Notes under the pieces: model-generated | What the model saw: only the letters and a program-made list of their open reading frames with translations | Told to the model about the DNA's origin: nothing | Database searches by the model: none | Position numbers and translations under genes: made by a program | Source of the DNA: Tetracentron sinense | Lineage: Eukaryota > Streptophyta > Magnoliopsida > Trochodendrales > Trochodendraceae | Assembly (NCBI GenBank): GCA_015143295.1 | Contig: CM026556.1 | Span: 17,546,547 to 17,610,546, forward strand | DNA length: 64,000 nucleotides | Reading direction: 5' to 3' | In this document: piece after piece, positions 1 through 9,674 of the stretch | Numbering within the stretch: position 1 is the first letter of the stretch | Layout of the letters: every line of letters begins with the position of its first letter

Positions 1-253
1 TTGTCATGGGCAGTCAGTTGCCACTTGTATGTAATTGTACTACCTTATGTTATGAAAGTTTTTCCTGCTATTTAGAATGATGTTGAGTTTTATGAGAAAA
101 CTAGGTGCCTCGCCGATAAGTGAGTGCCTAGGATATTGATTAATAGAGGATTATCATATCGTTCAGTAGAAAAGGTTAAGCATGGGGAAGTATCCTCGAT
201 TGATTTAGTAACGCCCTAATTTCGAGGACGAAATTCCTATAAGGGGGGGAGGA
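1..253 (+). mobile_element. 3' end of internal region of a Ty3/gypsy retrotransposon (family A)
   Basis: This stretch runs directly into the LTR that starts at 254. It carries the typical gypsy 3' end: a degenerate end of pol, the block TTTCGAGGACGAAATTCCTA near 221-240, then a purine-rich polypurine tract (AAGGGGGGGAGGA, 241-253) immediately before the LTR. The polypurine tract primes plus-strand DNA synthesis in this family. No open frame survives over the pol end. The rest of the element, including its 5' LTR, lies left of the window. Family assignment beyond Ty3/gypsy (a Tekay/Del-like lineage is plausible) is inference. Confidence 0.75.
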
Positions 254-490
254 TGTAGAGCCCCAGACTTTTTCATGCTTAATACATGACACTTTCGTTG
301 TCATCTTGCCTTTTTAAGAGGTATGATTAATAAATGAGGAAGAATTTGGAAATTTCGAAATGTCAGAATGGTTCCTCTTCGAAGTACGAACACAACGCAA
401 GTTGAATCGTCAAAATCGGACGAACGAGTCAAAAGATATGGCCAAAACAGTCTGTACCTGTAGGAAAACGTATACTGTGTGCATCTGTTG

Positions 491-585
491 TACAACTCAC
501 CACGGGCACGTTGTGCAGCTCACCACGGGTACGTTGTACAACTCACCACGGGCACGTTGTACAACTCACCACGGGCACGCTGTAC
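491..585 (+). repeat. 23-bp tandem repeat in LTR A
   Basis: Four copies of a 23-bp unit with core CTCACCACGGGCACGTTGTA stand head to tail. The other LTR copy (19391-19485) also has four, so the array predates the split of the two LTRs. Long open frames through here are products of the repeat and are not genes. Confidence 0.9.
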
Positions 586-621
586 ATGAGACGACGTGAC
601 AACGGGTTCGTCACCCTTGAC

Positions 622-922
622 AACGGCACCACGAGTTGCACTATTCACAAGCACCACGAGTGGCACTATTCACAAGCACCACGAGTGGCACTATTCACAA
701 GCACCACGAGTGGCACTATTCACGGCACCACGAGTTGGCACTATTCACGCCACCACGAGTTGGCACTATCCACCACGAGTTGGCACTATTCACGGCACCA
801 CGAGTTGGCACTATTCACGCCACCACGAGTTGGCACTATCCACCACGAGTTGGCACTATTCACGCCACCACGAGTTGGCACTATTCACGCCACCACGAGT
901 TGGCACTATTCACAGCACAATG
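622..922 (+). repeat. 20-26-bp tandem repeat in LTR A, 12 copies
   Basis: Twelve copies of a unit with core CACCACGAGTTGGCACTATT follow one another; some copies lack the TCACG tail and are 20 bp long. The matching array in the solo LTR (19530-19790) has eleven copies. Copy number is the main length difference between the two LTRs. Confidence 0.9.
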
Positions 923-1838
923 TGTTCAGCACTATTCACGGTCCTCGCGTCATTGCAGAAATCCCAATAAGGGTATTACGGTCTTTTGTCAATTCACTCT
1001 TACCTTAAGAGTTTAACACGAGCCTTTAGGGCTTCATTCGACACTTAGAGAGTTTGAGAGAATAGGAGAAAGGGGAGAAGGCGATTCCAACCTAGGGTTT
1101 CCATTTTGGAGAGAAATCAAAGGGTTTTGAAACCCTAGATCAACCTCCAGCCCATTTTTCTTCAAGATCAAGGCACAAACTCGTGAGGAGCATCTCCTCA
1201 AACTAGGGCAGCAGCTACACAGTCTTTTTGGAAAGGGGTTTCTTCCTCATTTCTTCAAGGTCGGTGCTTCTTACTACCCTCCTAGTTATAGTTCCTCTTT
1301 CCCCTTCTTTTCTCTTCATTTTCTTTCATTTACACATGTGCTATGAGATGGATGAATGGTAAATGGTGAATGGTGAATGGTGAATGGAGATGGAATGGGC
1401 GATTGGATGCCAATGGTTGTGTGTGATGAACAAATGGGGAAGGGCATTGTTCCAATAATGAACGTACATGTATGATTTGAGTAAAACCCATCCAGAAAAG
1501 CATGTTGTAGGGTAAATCCATAATGAACACACCATGTTTGATGAAATGCCAAGGTGAACACAGTGAGCTGAAAAATCTGGAAATGCATGCCTAATAAATT
1601 ATGAATATTGCTAGGGACTATGATAGTGTGCTTCCTACTTTCCCTAAATGCTATGAATATAGAATTGCTCAATCTTTAATGTTATGTGTGTTGTGAAATT
1701 TCCCAAATGTCATGTTTAAATTTAAATACAAGTATGTACACGGTTCGCACGACCACGGCATGCATGACATGATTTATCGAGGTTTACAAGAACATGGTTA
1801 GAGGTGGGACATATCTTCCGATATGTTTTACCTCGTTC

Positions 1839-2010
1839 ATGACAAGACATGGCATGACAAACATAAGCATTCTAGGAAGAAGGGTCTCCCTTCCCTCACA
1901 AGTAGTTTACTCTTCCGAGCAAGCATGACAAGACATGGCATGACAAGCATAAGCATTCTAGGAAGAAGGGTCTCCCTTCCCTCATAAGTAGTTTACTTTC
2001 CGAGCAAGCA
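1839..2010 (+). repeat. 85-bp tandem duplication in LTR A
   Basis: Two nearly identical 85-bp copies (1839-1923 and 1924-2008) begin CATGACAAGACATGGCATGA and include a GGGTCTCCCTTCCCTCA block. A third partial copy starts at 2009. The solo LTR at 19155-21588 has the same duplication. Confidence 0.88.
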
Positions 2011-2711
2011 TGACATGGCATGACACGCATGATATGACAAGATAAGACAAACATGACAAGTTTCAAGTACGAAAAGATATTTCAAGTCAAGTCAAGTGCA
2101 CGATGTTTTCAAGAGGATTTATCGGTTTTCTACGAATTACAAGCATGATTATAAACTGCTTTACTTCCTTGTATGATATGAACTGTTTCCGTTTGACATA
2201 TATAAATTGCTCCTGATTATGTATTTGCCATTTTTATGCTATAATCGTTGGTTAGTATTTAGTACCCGCTGAGTATTCCATGCTCAGCCGTACTTCTTAT
2301 GTCGGCAGGTTCTGAGGGAGCTGCTGCTTCATTTGATGTTTGTGCTCCTGGTCCATGGGTGGAAGAGGAGTACGTCGAGGAGCCTTTGGAGGAACCTCCC
2401 GTAGAGGGTTACCAATAGGTGGTTGTAGATTCTGAGTGGATTAGCTGTGGGTGAGATGAGAGTTAGATTTATGTATTTTGGCGGGCATGTCCGCACTTTC
2501 TTATGGTTACCTTTTGTATAAACTTGGATTTGCGTAAGTATATACATAGAGGTTTGTTTAGACTTCCGCTGTGCTATATTAGAGTATGTTTCCGCTGTTT
2601 TTGTCCTCTATTGTATATGCTCTGTGGGTTTTGCAGGTTAGTTGTCAAGCAAGTCATGATTAGTCGTCCAAAGTTCACTCTAACGCCTAGGGTGGGTTCT
2701 GGGTCGCGACA

Positions 2712-4764
2712 CCTTTACAAAGACTTGATCCCCAACCTGGAATTCCAAGTCCCTGCGGTGTGTGTCCGCATAGCTCTTCTGATGATCTTGAGCGGCTTTC
2801 AACCGATCCCGGATGATCTTAACTATACTTGCAGTTTGCTCGATCAACTCGGACCAAGTACTTTTCTTTCTCCTACCTCATCCCAGTAGAGAGGAGACCT
2901 GCAACTTCGCCCATACAAAGCCTCGAATGGAGCCATTTGGATACTTGCCTGATAGCTATTGTTGTAGGCGAACTCTACCAAAGGCCAGTGCTCTTCCCAA
3001 CTGCTTTTGAAATCCAGTATACAAGCCCGAGCATGTCTTCTATAACTTGGTTCACCCTCTCTGTTTGCCCATTTGTTTGTGGATGAAAAGCAGTGCTGAA
3101 ATCAAGTCGGGAACCCATAGCTTCCTGAAAGCTTTTCCAGAATCTGGATGTAAATCTCGTATCCCGATCTGACACAATATTGACTGGCACTCCGTGTAAC
3201 CTAACCACTTCCTTAATGTATAGCGCGGCCAATTGGCTAGAGTTGAAAGTAGTTCGGTAGGGTAGGAAATGAGCGGACTTTGTCAAACGATCCACTACTG
3301 CCCATATCGCATCTGAGCCCCTTGCCGTCTTTGGCAAGCCAACTATGAAATCCATGGATATGTTCTCTCATTTCCACTCAGGAATAGGAAGAGACTGTAA
3401 TAGACCGGCGGGTCGCAAGTGCTCTGCCTTCACCTGTTGGCACACCAAGCACCGTGCCACATATTCCGCAACATCCCTCTTCATATTCCGCCACCAAAAG
3501 TGACTCTTGAGGTTCCGATACATCTTCGTACCCCCAGGATGCACAGTATACTTTGATCGGTGTGCTTCATCCATAATCTCCATTCGAAGATCTACATTAG
3601 CTGGAACACACAACCTCCCTTTAAACGTAATAGCACCCCGGCTAGTGAGAGAGAAGTCTGCACTACCCTTGGCAACTTCCTTGTCCCGAAAAGCCAACAA
3701 TTCAGCATCCGTGGCTTGGTATTCTTGGATCAAATCTATAATGTATGGCCGAACCGTGACATTTGCCAAGATAGGACTATGGACAGAGTCATTCACACTG
3801 ATGTCCAGATTTGCCAAATATTCAAGTAGCTTCCATTCCTGCACCAACATGTGTGCTAATAATCCCGGAGGTCTTCTACTCAAAGCAACAGCCACTACAT
3901 TTGCTTTACCCGGGTGGTATTGGATGATACAATCATAGTCTTTCAAAAATTCCATCCAACGCCGTTGCCTTAGATTCAGCTTCTTTTGGGAAAAGAGATA
4001 CTTGAGACTCTTGTGATCCGTGAACACATAGAATTCTACCCCGTACAAGTAATGTCGCCAAATCTTGAGTGCAAACACGATTGCTTCAAGTTCCAAGTCG
4101 TGCGTGGGGTAATTCTTCTCATGCTCATTCAATTGCCTTGATGCATAGGCAATGACTTTCTTGTGCTGCATGAGTACACACCTAAGTCCAACGTGCGAGG
4201 CATCACTATACACCTCATACCCATAAGGTCCGGATGACACAGTAAGGACAGGGGCTGTAATAAGCCTCTTCTTCAGTTCCGTGAAACTGATCTCGCACTT
4301 GTCACTCCATACAAACTTCGCATTCTTCCTCGTCAGGTAAGTGAGCGGTGGCGCAAGGCTGGAGAAACCCTCTACGAATCTCCTATAGTAGCCTGCCAAC
4401 CCAAGGAAACTACGTATCTCTGTGACACTCTTGGGCCTCGTCCAACTCATGACTGCCTCTATCTTCTTCGGATCTACCGAAATGCCTTCCGTGGATACAA
4501 CGTGGCCTAGGAATGCCACCTCTTCCAACCAAAACTCACACTTGCTAAGTTTGGCGTACAGCTTGTGCTCTCTCAGCATTTCCAAAGCAAGACGAAGGTC
4601 TCGCATGTGATCTTCCCGTGTCTGGGAATAATACACTAAGATATCGTCGACAAACACGATCACGCATCGATCCAGGTGTGGCCGGAACACCCGGTTCATT
4701 AAATCCATAAAGGCTGCCGGCGCATTTGTGAGACCAAAAGGCATTACCAAGAACTCGAGACTTT
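2712..4764 (-). pseudogene. pol: Ty3/gypsy pol fragment (RT, RNase H, integrase), family B
   Basis: Reading leftward from 4764, the frame starts inside reverse transcriptase ([13 protein letters not shown]) and keeps the catalytic motif [10 protein letters not shown] near 4650. RNase H follows ([11 protein letters not shown] near 4215), then the RNase H-linked block [11 protein letters not shown], the integrase zinc finger ([10 protein letters not shown]... C..C near 3570-3425) and the integrase core (DFIVGLPKT, SDRDTRF, FHPQTNGQTERVNQ, 3355-3000). The C-terminal end LEFQVGDQVFVK stops at 2712, where the family A LTR cuts in. Breaks: a TGA in place of tryptophan between 3355 and 3368, and a frameshift near 3000. 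Gag, protease and the start of RT are missing. It is a dead retrotransposon fragment; the open frame 3368-4774 (468 codons) is unusually well kept for this window. Confidence 0.95.
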
Positions 4765-4877
4765 TTATAAACAACCATTACCGGGACTTTTTATCTCAAA
4801 ATTCGAAAAATTACATTACATGGTCACTATTCACCGTACTATTCACAAGCTATGAAAATAAGATCCGAGGTTCTACA
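4765..4877 (-). repeat. Truncated LTR end of family B element
   Basis: These 113 bp match the right end of the solo LTR at 33683-35643, including the terminal GATCCGAGGTTCTACA (minus strand: TGTAGAACCTCGGATC). RT sequence abuts it directly, so most of the 5' LTR, gag, protease and the first part of RT were deleted. The next bases, ATTTGAGTTGCACCTTAG, are the satellite unit, and the same junction occurs at 35643/35644. Confidence 0.85.
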
Positions 4878-7233
4878 ATTTGAGTTGCACCTTAGTTGGA
4901 CCCTCATTAAAAAAAGTAGCACCCATACATTTTTTTTACTTGAAGTGACAAATAGAAGCGTTTCGTAAAAAAAAATAGACACATTTTTATCGAAGAAGTG
5001 AAGGTCAAACCCTTTCGATCAACTTTGATCTGTTTCGGGTCTTGAAGGCTATTTAGAGTTGCACCTTAGGCGTACCATTATTTAAAAAGTTGCACCTAAG
5101 CATTTTTTTAATCTAAGGGTTGTATAGAAGCATTTCATAAAAAAATGGACATATTGTCATAAAAGAAGTGAAAGTCGAACCCCTTGGGTCTACTTTGGAC
5201 TATTTTCGGGATCTCAGAGGTAATTTGAGTTACACTTTAGTTGCATCCTCTTTTAAAAAGTCGCATTCAATCATTTTTCTAATTCAAGTGACAAATAGAA
5301 GCTTTTTGTAACCCTTTCGGTCAACTTTGATATGTCTTCGGGTCCTGAAGGCTATATAGAATTGCACCTTAGGCGCACCCTCATTTAAAAAGTAGCACCC
5401 AAGTGTTTTTTTACTTTAAGGGATACATAAAAGCGTTTCACAAAAAAATTGGACATATTTTTATAGAAAAAGTGAAGTTTGATTGCCCTTGGATCAATTT
5501 TAGTCTGTTTACGGGTTCTTAGAGCTATTTGGAGTTGCACCTTAGTTGCACCCTCATTTAAAAAGTTGCACCCATACATTTTTTTACTTCAAGTGACAAA
5601 TAGAAGCGTTTCATAAAAAAAAATTGAAACATTTTTATAGAAGAAGTGAAGGTCGAACCTTTTCGATCAACTTTGATCTGTTTCGGGTCCTCATTTAAAA
5701 AGTAACATCCAAGCATATTTTTACTCCAAGGGCTACAAAAAAGTGTTTCATAAAAAAATATAGGCACACTTTTATAGAAGAAGTGAAGTTTGAACCCCTT
5801 GGATCCATTTTACTCTGTTTCCGAGTCATCAGGGCTATTTGGAGTTGCACCTTCATTTAAAAAGTCGCACCCATAAATTTTTTTACTTCAAGTGACAAAT
5901 AGAATTACTTCGTAAAAACAAATTGACACATTTTTATCAAAGAAGTGAAGGTCGAACCCTTTCGATGAACTTTGATCTGTTTCGGGTCCTGAAGGCTATT
6001 TAGAGTTGCACCTTAGGCGCACCCTTATTTAAAAAGTCGCATCAAAACATTTTTTTACTCCAAGGGCTATATAGAAGCGTTTCATAAAAATGACATATTT
6101 TTGTAAAAGAAGTAAAGGTCGAACCTCTTGGGTCCACTTTGGACTATTTTCGGGACCTCAAGGATAATTTGAGTTGCACCTTAGTTGCACCCTCAGTTAA
6201 AAAGTCGCACCCATATATTTTTTTTACTTCAAGTGACAAATAGAAGCGTTTCGTAAAAAAAAATTGACACATTTTTGTTGAAGAAGTGAAGGTTTTGATC
6301 AACTTTGATCTGTTTCGAGTCCTGAAGGCTATTTAGAGTTGCACCTTAGGCGCACCATTATTAAAAAAGTCGTACCCAAACATTTTTTTACTCCAAGGGT
6401 TATATAGAAATGTTTCATAAAAAAAATAGACATATTTTTGTAAAAGAAGTGAAAGTCGAATCCCTTGGGTCTACTTTGGACTATTTTCGGGACATGTGGG
6501 GTAATATGAATTGCATCTTAGTTGCTTACTCATTTAAAAAGTCGCATTCAATCATTTTTTTTAGTTCAAGTGGCAAATAGAAACGTTTCGTAAAACAAAA
6601 TTTGACATATTTTTATAGAAGAAGTGAAGGTCGAATCCTTTCGATCAACTTTGATCTGTTTTAAGGTCCTGAAGGTTATACAGAGTTGCACCTTAGGAGC
6701 ACCCTCATTTAAAAAGTAGCACCCAAGCATTTTTTTTACTCAAAGGGCTACATAAATGTGTTTCATCAGGGCTATTTGGAGTTGCACCTTAGTTGCATCT
6801 TCTTTTAAAAAGTTGCACCCATACTTTTTTTTTTTACTTGAAGAGACAAATAGAAGCGTTTCGTAAAAAAAAAATGATACATTTTTATAGAAGAAGTGAA
6901 AGTCGAACCCTTTCGATCAACTTTGATCTGTTTTGAGTCCTGAAGGCTATTTAGAGTTGCAGCTTAGACGCACCCTTATTTAAAAAGTCGCACCCAAGCA
7001 TTTTTTTACTCCAAGGGCTACATAGAAGCGTTTCATTAAAACAAATGGACATATTTTTATAGAAGAAGTGAAAATCGAACCCCTTGGGTCCACTTTGGAC
7101 TATTTTCGAGACCTCAGGGATAATTTGAGTTACACCTTAGATGCATCCTCATTTAAAAAGTTACAAACAAACATTTTTTTAGTTGAAGGGATACTTAGAA
7201 GTGTTTCATCAAAAAATATGGGCACATTTCATT
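4878..7233. repeat. ~170-bp tandem repeat, array I
   Basis: About 14 head-to-tail units of 160-175 bp each. Each unit runs: AGTTGCACCTTAG, a second TGCACC, TTTAAAAAGT(C/A)GCACCCA, a T-run, CAAG plus an A-rich stretch, ACATTTTTATAGAAGAAGTG, GAACCC, ACTTTG, and a GGGTCCT/GGGACCT block. At least three subtypes can be told apart by their second halves (TTTCGATCAACTTTGATCTG; GGGTCCACTTTGGACTATTT; GGATCCATTTTACTCTG), and they alternate. No gene is present; short open frames are by-products of the repeat. Copies of the same repeat flank the FAR1/MULE transposase at 25-28 kb and form the array at 35.6-38.2 kb. Confidence 0.9.
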
Positions 7234-9528
7234 AAATTTAAGACTGAAATTTACCTATTTTATTTTATAAAAACATTTTATCGATTCCTTAAAGTAGAAA
7301 AAATATATATGATTGCAACATGGTGCAACTTAAAAGAGCACTTACCATAGATATTTATAAAATTGGACAAAATGAGTTCTAATAAAAACAGGGTGCATGC
7401 TTTCCTGCCAGTTTGTTGAGATTGATATGAAATAGGCTCATATTGTCATAAGAATCATTTCCTGTTTCGAAGATAAATCAAACATATGTCCAAAGTGGGA
7501 GGTCCTAGTTTCCAAATCTCACTCCCCCTTTGTGGCCAGCCCCGCACGGGTATACCTGAACTTACCTGGTGTGGCGGGTTGTGGGCTCACGCCGCACCCT
7601 CGGGGATTAGTCCTGACCCAGAGGGTTGGGGACACCCCGAGTTCCAAAAAAAAAACAATTTCAATGATAGATAAGAATAAGATAGCTGAAATTATCCTGG
7701 GGCTCTTCACATTCTATTTTAATATTCACCATTTGTGCCTAACTTTCATAGTCCGCAACGTATGCTCCACTTGCACCAATTATATATTTATTTATTTGCA
7801 AAGAGACTTGAAAGACCCAATATTTAAACACAGATTCTCCAACTATTCTTCATACATTTCAAAAAAAAAATAAAATTCAAGGAGCACTGAAACTCCACAG
7901 AGAAGATTAGTATTCTGTTCAATGGGTACCATCTTCATGGTAAAACACAAAACTGTTCTACGGAATCGAATCCAAAGTCTCTCTCCAAGAACTGATGAAA
8001 GGAGAGGTGAGGATCCCCAAAATCCAAAAACTTGGGGAGAACTGAAGAATGTCGTCTTACCTACAGACATTAAAAAATATTATGTAAGACACTTCACAAA
8101 ATGTTAATCATTTAAAAATGGAATTCAGTCTAAATTAATGACTTACATATAAAATTATAACAGCTAATAACAAATATTCTCTCAATACAATCAAGTGAAG
8201 AAGACTCAGTCGGGATCAAGATGAAGTCGTATTTATAAAACTCGAAGCAGATCTCTCAATTGCTGAACAATCTTGATAAGATGCTTGTGAAACTAAAAAA
8301 GTTCAAATAGCATAAGCTCTCTAAACTTGGAAAAATCAGTCCTTCACTGAGTTTGAAGTTTACTCAATTCAGTCCCCTCATTTGGCCCAAGTCATGTTTT
8401 GAGTTTCTAAACCTTGGTTCACTAGAGGTTAGAGCACATAATTAATGTCATTTGAGAACATATCATGCACAGTAAATGGGTTTGACACAGAGGTTAGAGC
8501 ACATAATTAATGTCAGTCTGTATATCCTATAGTATTTATGAAATAAATTAATATACACAAATTATATAGAATATGTTACGGTGGCTACTTGACAAATTAA
8601 AAAAGCATACATATATGCTAAGCAAACATGTAATTTATTTCCCATTTATTGGAGGAGGCACATAGACTAGACTTGCAGAACAAGATTTCAAATAGTTGGG
8701 ATAGGGCACTGATCAAGAAGAAAGACTGAAGGAGACTCACAGAGCAAAGAAAAAAAGTCTAATAGGAATTGGATGCTTTTTTTTACCAGCAGTTACCTAA
8801 GCTGCTTGGAGATCCCTACCGATGGCAGCTGATGGCACCAGTGTAAGATCAGCAGCCCCGTGAGAACATGAAAATGAAAGATCATTAGTCTAACCATCTG
8901 AATTTTTATCATCTGCATGAAATAGGGGGTAGTAAGATAAGCTTACATACTTATGATCAGCCACATAGGTTTCACCAACCAACTAAAGGTGTATCTTGGA
9001 ATATATCTGCAGGCACCATGAGAAAGTCAGGCTTTGCACTAAGAAGTAGTTGATATATCCGAGAGAAGTGATCTACTTGACATATTAATGAAACAATACA
9101 CCTTTAGAACTTCAAAAATATTCAAATCTATAGGAATAGCAATATACAACCCTGCAGTTTTACACTCCTTGAATACTAACAAACCACATAATGGAGTTTG
9201 TCCCTGATTAAGTGGACAATAATATTTAAGATAATGGTTTACCTTCAGCGAGGTGACCAATACACAGACAAAGAATTAGTGTGGGAGCTAAAAGGCCCCC
9301 ACAGTTATGACGGGTAGCATATGCGTGATGCCCCCAGCAGTTACCTGAGCTGCTTGGAGATCCCTACTGACACACAGACAAAGACAAAGACAAAGAAGCC
9401 ATCCATCTACCTTTTTCATACATGTGACACAAATGCCCACCATGAATATTTCTCATATTGCTTTAGGAAGTTTTAGAAGAATGCATCAAAACAGATACTT
9501 GAAACATTTTGATGGTTCCAGTTAGGCC
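7234..9528. other. Non-coding stretch with SINE-like insert and small repeats
   Basis: I see no convincing gene. Part of it (about 8030-8200) is similar to 43885-44060 and encodes a peptide ending YVRHFTKC in one frame, which suggests a shared but unidentified ancestor. A short direct repeat, CAGCAGTTACCT(A/G)AGCTGCTTGGAGATCC, occurs at about 8779-8810 and again at about 9338-9368. A 73-codon open frame on the minus strand (9039-9260) has no features I recognise. Confidence 0.5.
7470..7660 (+). mobile_element. SINE-like retroposon (Au-type 3' region)
   Basis: The stretch GGGGATTAGTCC followed by GGACACC and then a ten-base A run (7649-7658) resembles the 3' end of tRNA-derived plant Au-type SINEs. 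An upstream GGTCCTAGTTTCCAAATCTC could be a worn B box of an RNA polymerase III promoter. No clear A box or target-site duplication was found, so this is a family resemblance only. Confidence 0.5.
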
Positions 9529-9674
9529 AAAGAGATCCCCTAAGTTGGACCCATCTAATGGTTAGCCGAAGTCCACCTAGAGAGATGAACAAGAATTAAA
9601 GCATACATGTGCAAGCACTAAGGTGCACCCAACCCACCAACATGTGCAAGCATAGATGTGTTTTGAACTGATCT
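9529..9674. repeat. Left part of segment duplicated at 38187
   Basis: From CAAAGAGATCCCCTAAGTTG to the LTR target site GATCT this matches 38187-38333 almost base for base. The match resumes at 12457 on the far side of the LTR and continues to about 12791, giving a duplicated block of about 480 bp. Confidence 0.9.

Larger units (their letters stand above)
254..2711 (+). repeat. 3' LTR of family A gypsy element
   Basis: The LTR begins TGTAGAGCCCCAGAC and ends GGGTCGCGACA, so it has TG...CA ends, and is 2458 bp long. It is almost the same as the solo LTR at 19155-21588, which sets both boundaries. It contains three internal tandem repeats (491-585, 622-922, 1839-2010) and a conserved block around 2271-2315 shared with other LTR families here. 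The right flank (2712 on) is family B gypsy pol, so this element inserted into an older retrotransposon. The left target-site copy is outside the window; the right candidate is CCTTT at 2712-2716. Confidence 0.92.

Noticed and set aside
622..922. Regularly spaced repeats that might suggest a CRISPR array
   Set aside because: The units are contiguous with no unique spacers, no cas genes are near, and the context is a plant LTR.
511..1016. Three overlapping open frames of 124-165 codons rich in H, T and S
   Set aside because: They are translations of the 20-26-bp LTR tandem repeat in all frames; the same occurs at 19412-19887. No sign of coding constraint.
3507..3938. Plus-strand open frame of 143 codons
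   Set aside because: Shadow of the gypsy pol frame on the other strand.
5385..5767. Minus-strand open frames with FLNEGA and KRFYVSL motifs (also 29202-29393, 33373-33648 and 37556-37771)
   Set aside because: They arise from the satellite unit read in reverse and shift with each indel; no conserved start or stop.
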